A stretch of 8,925 nucleotides of DNA from Methanobacteriota archaeon. Its GTDB lineage: Archaea > Thermoplasmatota > E2 > DHVEG-1. The notes beneath the pieces were generated by a model, which saw only the letters and a program-made list of their open reading frames with translations, had not been told where the DNA came from and did not search any database. Where the stretch lies: positions 1 through 8,925 of the forward strand of contig JAPKYG010000101.1 in assembly GCA_026394435.1 (NCBI GenBank). Reading direction: 5' to 3'. Positions 1-5,646 of this stretch are shown here, piece after piece. The number at the start of each line of letters is the position of its first letter. Within the stretch, counting starts at the first letter, position 1. The translations under genes and the position numbers were made by a program.

Positions 1-258
1 CAAAATGCGAAAAACACCCTTTTTTGTTTAGGTTTGACGGAAATACTGAGAAATCAAGAAGGAGGAAACAACAACCGGATGCTTCCTGAAACCCTCACCG
101 TTGTTGGTCATTTCTTGGACGTAGTAACCAATGCTGAACAAGATATTAAAGATACTGCCGAATCAAATCACATACCTACAGCAGGCTCTTTGCAGATTGG
201 AGGAATGATGGGATTCCAGAGGATGATGATCGGGGGAAAAATGGTTACTTCATCCTGA
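1..258 (+). CDS. Possible 3' end of a hypothetical gene, or short ORF (uncertain)
   Basis: Frame 1 is open from the left edge to a TGA ending at 258, so this may be the tail of a gene that starts outside the window. An internal ATG at 79 lies 13 nt after a GGAGG at 61-65 and would give a 59-residue protein. I recognise no family. The last third is methionine- and glycine-rich (GGMMGFQRMMIGGKMV), which looks like an out-of-frame reading of GAT/GGA-rich DNA. Frame 3 over 195-285 reads more protein-like there (DWRNDGIPEDDDRGKNGYF) but lacks a start. Frame 3 is also open at the left edge until a stop at 88-90. The region may be decayed coding DNA. Reality as a gene is doubtful. Confidence 0.2.
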   Translation, partial: QNAKNTLFCLGLTEILRNQEGGNNNRMLPETLTVVGHFLDVVTNAEQDIKDTAESNHIPTAGSLQIGGMMGFQRMMIGGKMVTSS

Positions 259-309
259 CCTTGCATACATCATTATATGTTTTCTAGTCACGAAATTCAG
301 ATAGAAGGC

Positions 310-341
310 ATTGTAGTGAGCAGAAACCTGCCCACTACAAT
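310..341. repeat. Strong intergenic inverted repeat (hairpin)
   Basis: The arms ATTGTAGTG (310-318) and CACTACAAT (333-341) are perfectly complementary. After one A/C mismatch, GCAG (320-323) and CTGC (328-331) also pair, leaving a 4-nt AAAC loop. That is 13 paired positions and one mismatch. No poly-T follows on either strand, so it is not an ordinary archaeal terminator. It could be a structured RNA element, a protein-binding site or a relic of a small mobile repeat. Nothing else recognisable was seen in the AT-rich spacer 259-480. Confidence 0.6.
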
Positions 342-480
342 ACCACCCCCCAGACAAACAAATTAATATCATTTTTAATATATATCATTTATAGTGCAAT
401 CATCCAATCTTTACCATCAGATGAAAAGAATAATGAATCTTCCAACATATTATAAAATAAGAAATGACAATTATTAATAA

Positions 481-504
481 TAAAAATTTTTCTATTCGAT
501 AGAA
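481..504 (-). terminator. Hairpin plus U-tract terminator after the winged-helix regulator
   Basis: Just past the regulator's stop, read on the minus strand, TTCTAT (504-499) pairs with ATAGAA (495-490) across a 3-nt CGA loop. It is followed by A residues and then a run of five T (486-482) and further T-rich sequence. Stem plus T-run in this position supports transcription termination for the 508-1191 gene. Confidence 0.5.
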
Positions 505-507
505 TTA

Positions 508-1191
508 CTAAGAACAATATGAAGGAGGAAAGAAGAATCCATAAAATGTAGTTAGGATCGATTCTTTTGTATCTTCTCGATTTTGGATTTGTTTTGGAAT
601 TCCCTCCGATATAATAAACTCGACGTACTCTATTATTCCAGTAACTACTTCCTTATCACCTAGATTCTCTTTATTTTTTATAAGTAGATCATAAATCATC
701 CATGGGTCATGTAAGACATATATTTTCTCGCTTGATACCTGAGGTCGGTTAATGGTAATCGGTGGTGTATCATTGTGGATGACCCCTTTATCAATTGATA
801 CCTGTTCAATAATACCTGTTTGTATCATCTTTCTTAGATGAAAACTGATTGTCGTTGGATGTTTTTCAAGGAATCGACTGATATCTTTCTGTGAACATTG
901 CACAGCAATGAAAAACCATAATATAATGTGAAGCGTGGTTTTTTTTCGAAGACAATTGAGTATCCTTTTTTCTTTTTCACCAATTTCAAGTGAAATAAAA
1001 TATCGACTGTATTTTCCATCATCTCTTGAGATGATAAATCCTTTCTTTTCGAGGTAATTTAAATGATATTTTAAAGAAGTAAAAGGAACATTCAATTTTC
1101 TTGAGATGTCGCGCATATGTAATCCGGAGTTTTGAGAAATAAACTCATAGATTTCTCGCCTTCTTTTAAATTCTAAAATAGTATTTTCCAT
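508..1191 (-). CDS. Double winged-helix (ArsR/MarR-like) transcriptional regulator
   Basis: A 227-residue cytoplasmic DNA-binding protein with two winged helix-turn-helix domains. The first is at about residues 9-70 (LHMRDISRKLNV, then FTSLKYHLNYLEKKGFI and a basic wing). The second is at about 76-137 (CSQKDISRFLEKHPTTISFH, then LRKMIQTGIIEQ). The remaining 90 residues have no clear motif; they may hold a dimerisation or sensing part. No membrane segment is convincing. Two-domain winged-helix proteins of this kind are common regulators in Euryarchaeota and Thermoplasmatota. The ATG at 1191 is preferred because a TATA box lies about 32 nt upstream, consistent with a leaderless or nearly leaderless mRNA. 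It is divergent from the Tes-like gene across 111 bp, so it probably controls that gene and itself. The ligand is unknown. Confidence 0.85.
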   Translation of the reverse strand: MENTILEFKRRREIYEFISQNSGLHMRDISRKLNVPFTSLKYHLNYLEKKGFIISRDDGKYSRYFISLEIGEKEKRILNCLRKKTTLHIILWFFIAVQCSQKDISRFLEKHPTTISFHLRKMIQTGIIEQVSIDKGVIHNDTPPITINRPQVSSEKIYVLHDPWMIYDLLIKNKENLGDKEVVTGIIEYVEFIISEGIPKQIQNREDTKESILTTFYGFFFPPSYCS

Positions 1192-1216
1192 GTCAAATTT
1201 TTATATTAATCAAAGA

Positions 1217-1232
1217 CTTATATATATTTTTC
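1217..1232 (-). promoter_or_regulatory. TATA box of the winged-helix regulator
   Basis: The minus strand reads AAAATATATATAAGTC, with its centre about 32 nt from the ATG at 1191. This is the spacing expected for an archaeal TATA element driving a transcript with almost no leader. No Shine-Dalgarno sequence precedes the start. Confidence 0.6.
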
Positions 1233-1236
1233 TATC

Positions 1237-1246
1237 AATAATTATT
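1237..1246. promoter_or_regulatory. 10-bp palindrome between the divergent TATA boxes
   Basis: AATAATTATT is a perfect palindrome placed between the minus-strand TATA box (1217-1232) and the plus-strand TATA box (1266-1277). Its position fits an operator for the adjacent winged-helix regulator. The DNA here is very AT-rich, so the palindrome could be chance. Confidence 0.3.
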
Positions 1247-1265
1247 AAATTCTTTTCTAAAAAAA

Positions 1266-1277
1266 ACGTATAAACCG
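1266..1277 (+). promoter_or_regulatory. TATA box of the Tes-like gene
   Basis: The sequence CGTATAAAC (1267-1275) follows an A-rich stretch and is centred about 32 nt upstream of the ATG at 1303. The predicted start of transcription falls a few bases before or at the ATG. There is no Shine-Dalgarno motif in front of that ATG, in keeping with leaderless translation. Confidence 0.55.
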
Positions 1278-1302
1278 GGAAGTCCATTAACAGTTGGCAA
1301 CA

Positions 1303-2820
1303 ATGAATGAATTAGAAAAAACGTACTCTGTATGCCCAGTTTGCTTCCAAGAAGGAAAGATCCAGAAGATTAATGCGAGCATTATCGAAGATGACGAAAA
1401 AGTGTGGATAACAAAAGTATGCCAAAAACATGGATCTTTTAAGGAGATTTATTTTAGCGATGTAAATTTGTATAAAAGATGGATGAAATTTAAAGTAACG
1501 GGGAAACCGGTTTCTTATGTTAAAACGAGTTTATTCAATGACCCTGAACTCTATGCAGAACATACCTCTCAAACAGTGTTAACAAACCTCGTTGTGACCA
1601 ACCGGTTCAATCTGAGACATAACCAAGATTTTTTAGACGCTAACACAACAGGTTATATCTATGAACCTTCGTTAGATCAACTCCGAGACTTGATGCAACA
1701 AACAAGATCAGAAAAACCCCTGGGTTCGAAATCAATTCAAATAACTGGCGGAGAACCGACACTCCGTGAAGATCTTTTTGAAATTGTTCGAATTGCAAAA
1801 AAAATTGGATTTTCACATGTTCAGATTTATACAAACGGGTTGAAGCTCGCTGAAAGTATTGACTACTGTCAACATCTGAAAGATAAAAAAGTCGACACAA
1901 TCTATATGAGTTTTGACGGAGTTACTGAAACGACGAATCCGTTAATAGCACAACATAAAAAAGCTTTAGAAAATCTAAGAAAGGTCAACTTAAATGTGAT
2001 TTTGGTGCCAGTTCTCATTGGCAATAAAAATGTCCATGAATCAGGTAAGATAGTCCGTTTTGCTCTTAATAATATCGACGTTGTCAGAGGTATTCATTTC
2101 CAACCAATCTGCTTCTGTGGTAAGAATACCAAGGTAAAAGACGATCAAAGAGAGAGTCAGCGTGTAGATTATGTTCAAATGATCGATGCTATTGAAAAAG
2201 AGTTTCTTGGGATGATATCACGTGATGATTTTTACCCCGTTTCCTTTATCTTCCCGATTTCAAGATTCATTGAAGCGTTCACAAAAGATCCCCAAGTTGA
2301 ATTTACCGCTCATCCAGGTTGTGGAGGGTCCACATTCATTTTTATTGAAAATGGAAGACTTCTACCTATAACACGTTTTTTTGATGTAGAAGCCTATATG
2401 ACATTTCTCAATGAACAAACCAAGAAAAAAGGCCCCCTGAGAAAACTACGTATTGCCTCAGCTTTCATAAAAAATATCGATAACTTTGTCGATGTTGAAA
2501 AGGCACCACAGGGATTTAATTTAAAACAAATACTGAAGGAAGCAGCTATCGGAGGTAGCCAGTATGCTCTCCGTAAGTTTCATCATCAATGCTTATTTAT
2601 TGGTTCGATGTGGTACCAGGATGCATGGAATCTAAATATTGACCGACTACAACGTTGTGTCATTCATTGTGCTACCTTTGAAGGAATTGTTCCATTTTGT
2701 TCATATACTGGTCTTGGTTATGGCGAAAGAATCCAGGAAAAACATTCTATCCCAGTTGAGGAATGGGAGAAAAAAACCGGTCGTAGATTAGAAGATGATC
2801 TACGAATACCCGCAATATAA
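1303..2820 (+). CDS. Tetraether-lipid-synthase (Tes/MJ0619)-like radical SAM homologue lacking the cluster cysteines
   Basis: A 505-residue protein of the Tes/MJ0619 radical SAM family; canonical members join archaeal lipid chains into tetraethers. Domains in order: an N-terminal rubredoxin-like metal site (C11-x2-C14, C40-x2-H43-G); a segment where the family has a CxxxCGLC-type set but here reads FNDPELY (78-84); a radical SAM barrel; and a C-terminal cysteine region (C430, C452, C456, C466, with DRLQRCVIH and PFC). The barrel keeps TNR (99-101), GGEPT (149-153), a YTNG motif and SFDG. The CX3CX2C motif that should hold the 4Fe-4S cluster is F102-x3-H106-x2-D109. C270, C272 and C340 are also present. 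The frame is intact and codons are ordinary, so this looks like a maintained protein, not a decaying one. Start: ATG 1303 fits the TATA box; an in-frame TTG at 1294 does not. Family is confident; activity is unknown. Confidence 0.85.
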   Translation: MNELEKTYSVCPVCFQEGKIQKINASIIEDDEKVWITKVCQKHGSFKEIYFSDVNLYKRWMKFKVTGKPVSYVKTSLFNDPELYAEHTSQTVLTNLVVTNRFNLRHNQDFLDANTTGYIYEPSLDQLRDLMQQTRSEKPLGSKSIQITGGEPTLREDLFEIVRIAKKIGFSHVQIYTNGLKLAESIDYCQHLKDKKVDTIYMSFDGVTETTNPLIAQHKKALENLRKVNLNVILVPVLIGNKNVHESGKIVRFALNNIDVVRGIHFQPICFCGKNTKVKDDQRESQRVDYVQMIDAIEKEFLGMISRDDFYPVSFIFPISRFIEAFTKDPQVEFTAHPGCGGSTFIFIENGRLLPITRFFDVEAYMTFLNEQTKKKGPLRKLRIASAFIKNIDNFVDVEKAPQGFNLKQILKEAAIGGSQYALRKFHHQCLFIGSMWYQDAWNLNIDRLQRCVIHCATFEGIVPFCSYTGLGYGERIQEKHSIPVEEWEKKTGRRLEDDLRIPAI

Positions 2821-2903
2821 ACTTCTCCAGTGTTTTATTATAATCTTGATAAAACTAATATTCATCTCTTAATTGTGGACTAAGAATCTAACATCAATAT
2901 GAA

Positions 2904-2911
2904 AATTTTTT
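2904..2911 (+). terminator. Poly-T tract in the convergent spacer
   Basis: The 97-bp spacer between the convergent stops at 2820 and 2918 contains AAAATTTTTT, with six T at 2906-2911 on the plus strand and four on the minus strand. Poly-T tracts serve as archaeal termination signals, so this may end transcripts from the Tes-like gene and perhaps the opposing gene. No clear hairpin was found. Confidence 0.35.
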
Positions 2912-2917
2912 CTAATC

Positions 2918-3844
2918 TTATATTGGAATAATGTATGGTTTATATGCTGGAAACCAATCGAAGTTGATCCAAGGTATATGCACCCGTCCTTTTATGAGTT
3001 TAGGGCCAAATCCAATCCAAGTATCCCAATAATTTCTGATCCAGTGGTTCCGTTCAGAAAAATATTTAAATCTTCCATCAAAATAGGCATGGCATGAATT
3101 AGTTATGAAGTTATTTTTTTTAGTAATATGAAAAGTGGTATATGAACAAATAATTCCGACCCCAGTGTTATTTGCGATATTGTTTCCGATGATGGTACTA
3201 TGCCTAGTAAAAGCTTCATGGATACCATTACTATTATTTTCGATTTTGTTCTCAGAGATAATGTTATACCGAGCATCACCGTAAATAATCACCCCTTCAA
3301 TATTATTTGAAATAATGTTCTTCGATATAATGCTATTTGGGCACCCATCGATGAAAATACCATGCTGATTGTTGACGATGATATTATCGGTAATAACTAC
3401 ATAATCTGACATATAAGTTATGTGAACTCCAGCGTCAAATTTAAATTCTTCAATTGGTCCACTATGTCGAACAGTGAATCCTCCTAAGGTGACATTATCG
3501 GCATTTATTTCTATAACATGACCAATGCCGTTTCCATCGACAATCGTACTGTATTTATTCTCTCCAACTAGTTTGATATTATTCTTTGTTATGATGATAT
3601 TTTCATAATACGGTGAGGATCTGCTGTAAACAAAAATAGTATCGCCAATGCTTGCATTATCAACAGCATCTTGAATTCTACTATAATTTTCTGGTCCACT
3701 ACCTCCAACATATAACGTGTTTCCGTTATAATTTCGAAAGAGTAAGGAGCCTGATAATTCTTCGAATCGAGAAGCACTAACAGATAATATGAACCCAAGT
3801 CCTAGAAATAAGATAGTAGCAATGCATGCCACTCTATTTTTCAT
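2918..3844 (-). CDS. Secreted NosD-like right-handed parallel beta-helix protein
   Basis: A 308-residue protein with an N-terminal signal peptide (basic MKNR, hydrophobic core at about 5-23, small residues VSAS) that should be exported. Residues 44-72 (LYVGGSGPENYSRIQDAVDN, then A-x-GDTIFV) are the usual opening of NosD/pectin-lyase-fold proteins. Residues about 75-250 hold repeating turns rich in N-x-I/V (NIIVNN, NIISNN, KIENNSNG, NIANNTG), which stack as a beta helix. The tail, RNYWDTWIGFGPKLIKG then a Trp-rich PAYKPY end, is the closing segment common in archaeal secreted members. Such proteins are surface-bound or extracellular; some act on carbohydrates, but no catalytic residues are recognisable, so no substrate is claimed. 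It lies 72 bp downstream of the CrtC/AttH-like gene with its own TATA box; GGAG about 9 nt before the ATG is a weak ribosome binding site. Confidence 0.85.
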   Translation of the reverse strand: MKNRVACIATILFLGLGFILSVSASRFEELSGSLLFRNYNGNTLYVGGSGPENYSRIQDAVDNASIGDTIFVYSRSSPYYENIIITKNNIKLVGENKYSTIVDGNGIGHVIEINADNVTLGGFTVRHSGPIEEFKFDAGVHITYMSDYVVITDNIIVNNQHGIFIDGCPNSIISKNIISNNIEGVIIYGDARYNIISENKIENNSNGIHEAFTRHSTIIGNNIANNTGVGIICSYTTFHITKKNNFITNSCHAYFDGRFKYFSERNHWIRNYWDTWIGFGPKLIKGRVHIPWINFDWFPAYKPYIIPI

Positions 3845-3878
3845 TGGTAAATTCTCCGATATTTATGAATGATGATGT

Positions 3879-3892
3879 CATATAAATCTTTT
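3879..3892 (-). promoter_or_regulatory. TATA box of the NosD-like gene
   Basis: The minus strand reads AAAAGATTTATATG, ending about 34 nt before the ATG at 3844. This gives the gene its own promoter inside the 72-bp gap after the upstream gene, with a short leader that includes GGAG. Thus the two secreted-protein genes need not be one operon. Confidence 0.5.
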
Positions 3893-3900
3893 GAAATAGA

Positions 3901-3910
3901 ATCACGTGAT
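3901..3910. promoter_or_regulatory. Perfect 10-bp palindrome ATCACGTGAT upstream of the NosD-like promoter
   Basis: ATCACGTGAT is its own reverse complement. It lies 6 bp after the stop codon of the CrtC/AttH-like gene and about 9 bp upstream of the NosD-like gene's TATA element, in minus-strand order. That placement suits an activator or repressor site. The binding protein is not known. Confidence 0.4.
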
Positions 3911-3916
3911 GTTTGA

Positions 3917-5404
3917 TCATCGTTCAGAAGGGATTATATCTGTATTATCTCCGTCATCGCAGCAATGAGTTAGTTCGACATAGGCTTTTCCACTCACGGA
4001 AAAGCCATTGATGGTCCCAGAAACTGTACAGATTCCTTCCCAGAAACAAGCACCTGGAAACAGTTCTTCAAGCAATCGCTGAAGTAATAGATAATTTTCT
4101 TTTACTCGCATCACTTGATCTAAAAAAACTGGAGTTACAATAAGATCAATGGATTTCGATGTTTCGATAATATGCCATTTGGAGGAATAGAAGCGATGAT
4201 CTATGGTATCATTCCAGGATGCTTGTGGTGTAATCGTATAATCCTCTAAAAGCTCTGAGTATCCATCACTGTTGAGCAAGTTCATACCTCCAGTAAATGA
4301 TTGATCATTCTTCTCCCCTGTTACACGATCCCATGTATCGGCAACCATGATATCTCTGTTATCATCAAGTTGTATAGAAAACCATTCATAAGTCAATGCA
4401 AGGCCATAAGGAGGTTGGTTTTTGTCGAAAAAATTACCCCATTGATGATCAATCCATGCATATCCGGTTACCTCTTCAGCAATTCCATGTATCATAATCG
4501 ATCCTGTCACTGTAAGTTTTGTCAGACTATAATAAAATGAAAAACCATATCCCCCAAGATCGAGTAAGCCATCACCACCAACAATTAATGGTTGTTTGAG
4601 ACAATCCATATCAACAGCAAGCTTCATGGGTTTAGAATCTTGTTGAGAATCACCACCGACAACTAAGGTGTACTGGAAGGGAAGAAGATCCTGGCCGTTA
4701 ATCTTGGTGCACCAATGGTCATATTGTAGTAATTCTTCAGTGTTATATCTGTCATTACCGTTATTACTAACGATGGCGATTGTCTTTTGAATGGTATCTG
4801 ATTGTGTTGTTGTTATCGGAGTATTTTGATTCATGGGTTTCGTGGTTGTCTCCACATATTTGGTCTTCATATATATTTCTTGATTTTCAGGAATTGAATT
4901 CTTATTTACTATTTCATTACAATTCAGATTGGCATTTTCATTGTTATTTTTGATATATTTGAAATTCAGATCAAGATGGTCGTTACTTGCTGTAAGTGTC
5001 CCTATTTGTGCGTTACTGTAGATTTTTTCTGATGCGATATCAGAAATAGAAAAAATCCTGACTTCTTGGTTTTCAAAAACCGTTGAATTGAGTTGGTAGA
5101 AAGCAACAAAAGCTCCATATTCATGTCCTGATTGACCTATGAGATGGAAGTTTGCGTACCACCATTCAATCTTATATTCTTCGTCATGGGATCCTTCATC
5201 AGTAGGAAAGACGATGTCGGTTCCTGGAGGGTGATAAGGATAGTGTTTCCAGAACCTGTTTGAATATTCATGGTCGACATTGCCTTCTGCACTTACTGCA
5301 ATATTTGGTACAATCATCAATACAAAAAGCCAAAGAGAAAGTATTCCTTTTAACCTGATATGTGTTTTTCTACTTTTGTGTATCAATCTGTTTCTCTCAT
5401 TCAT
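3917..5404 (-). CDS. Secreted CrtC/AttH-type lipocalin-like protein
   Basis: A 495-residue exported protein. Residues 1-20 are basic, 20-37 form a hydrophobic core (ILSLWLFVLMIVPNIAVSA), then the mature part. CrtC/AttH hallmarks are clear: FPTDEGSHDEEYKIEWWYA (66-84), the EWWY signature; GYAWIDHQWGNF (314-325); GLALTYEWFSIQLDD (334-348); and the closing strand pair WEGICTVSGTINGFSVSGKA (455-474) followed by YVELT. Known relatives include carotenoid 1,2-hydratase (CrtC), a hydration enzyme on isoprenoid chains, and AttH of unknown role. There is a long hydrophilic Asn/Thr-rich insert at about 152-228 in the middle of the first beta-barrel domain, unlike compact relatives. Cysteines (161, 232, 268, 453, 459, 481, 482) could form disulfides outside the cell. 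A GGTGA ribosome binding site 6 nt before the ATG supports this start. An isoprenoid-lipid substrate is possible but unproven. Confidence 0.8.
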   Translation of the reverse strand: MNERNRLIHKSRKTHIRLKGILSLWLFVLMIVPNIAVSAEGNVDHEYSNRFWKHYPYHPPGTDIVFPTDEGSHDEEYKIEWWYANFHLIGQSGHEYGAFVAFYQLNSTVFENQEVRIFSISDIASEKIYSNAQIGTLTASNDHLDLNFKYIKNNNENANLNCNEIVNKNSIPENQEIYMKTKYVETTTKPMNQNTPITTTQSDTIQKTIAIVSNNGNDRYNTEELLQYDHWCTKINGQDLLPFQYTLVVGGDSQQDSKPMKLAVDMDCLKQPLIVGGDGLLDLGGYGFSFYYSLTKLTVTGSIMIHGIAEEVTGYAWIDHQWGNFFDKNQPPYGLALTYEWFSIQLDDNRDIMVADTWDRVTGEKNDQSFTGGMNLLNSDGYSELLEDYTITPQASWNDTIDHRFYSSKWHIIETSKSIDLIVTPVFLDQVMRVKENYLLLQRLLEELFPGACFWEGICTVSGTINGFSVSGKAYVELTHCCDDGDNTDIIPSER

Positions 5405-5410
5405 TGTTTC

Positions 5411-5460
5411 TCACCACGTTTTTATTACCAAATGTTGTGTTTGAATTCATATAAAAATCG
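5411..5460 (-). promoter_or_regulatory. TATA box and GGTGA ribosome binding site of the CrtC/AttH-like gene
   Basis: On the minus strand CGATTTTTATATG (5460-5449... region) forms a TATA element about 44 nt before the ATG at 5404. GGTGA (5415-5411) lies 6 nt before that ATG and matches the common archaeal Shine-Dalgarno core. Together they predict a leader of roughly 15-20 nt. Confidence 0.55.
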
Positions 5461-5575
5461 TGTTTGACAACTGATACCATCTTCCTGTACAGTCGTTATC
5501 AAAAAGAGTAAGCAACTCGTCAGTGTCTTTCTTATACAATCTTTGTTCCTCTATAGATTTCCTACTTAGGACCAC
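5447..5575 (-). CDS. Doubtful small ORF downstream of the radical SAM gene
   Basis: The minus strand is open for 57 codons from just after a TAG at 5623-5621 to a TGA at 5449-5447. The first plausible start inside is GTG at 5575, giving 42 residues. The peptide reads naturally (SIEEQRLYKKDTDELLTLFD, then NDCTGRWYQL) but matches no family I know. An ATG at 5632 is in the same frame but is cut by the TAG after three codons. No ribosome binding site precedes the GTG, a poly-T tract lies upstream, and its end overlaps the next gene's TATA box. It could be a remnant of a gene, a short peptide gene (even a precursor for the neighbouring RiPP-type enzyme), or chance. Confidence 0.2.
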   Translation of the reverse strand: MVLSRKSIEEQRLYKKDTDELLTLFDNDCTGRWYQLSNTIFI

Positions 5576-5612
5576 TGCTGCGTTCGGGATAGGAAATATA
5601 CTTCGGTTTTTT

Positions 5613-5620
5613 AAAAAAAA
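5613..5620 (-). terminator. Poly-T terminator after the radical SAM/B12 gene
   Basis: Eight consecutive T on the minus strand begin 27 nt after the stop codon of the 5647-7539 gene. Uninterrupted T-tracts of this size act as archaeal intrinsic termination signals. This would separate the radical SAM transcript from the sequence downstream. Confidence 0.45.
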
Positions 5621-5646
5621 CTAAAATAACATTGATAAAAGGTAGA

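Noticed and set aside
195..285. Frame-3 peptide with DGIPEDDD, recalling calcium-binding repeats
   Set aside because: The frame is short, has no start codon, is interrupted by stops upstream at about 137 and 149, and continues into ordinary spacer.
1294..1302. TTG start adding three residues to the Tes-like protein
   Set aside because: The ATG at 1303 fits the TATA spacing for a leaderless mRNA and the family's usual N-terminus; the TTG has no ribosome binding site.
4301..4540. Plus-strand frame opposite the CrtC/AttH-like gene
   Set aside because: It is the antisense of a strongly conserved coding region (the WIDHQWG segment), has no promoter, and its composition is that of a shadow frame.
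5403..5486. 27-codon ORF with ATG inside the leader region of the CrtC/AttH-like gene
   Set aside because: It overlaps that gene's TATA box and ribosome binding site, has no properly spaced ribosome binding site of its own, and its sequence is low-complexity Asn/Thr.
5577..5605. Resemblance to the reverse complement of the 5S rRNA core (GTTCGGGATAGGAA)
   Set aside because: Only about 15 bases agree; the flanking helices, the 3' half and the expected length are absent, and 8-bp flanking arms (ATTTCCTA/TAGGAAAT) do not match 5S pairing.
5621..5632. ATG followed by an in-frame TAG, read as a possible pyrrolysine codon extending the small ORF
   Set aside because: The TAG comes after only three codons, a T8 termination tract follows at once, and nothing else in the window suggests pyrrolysine use.
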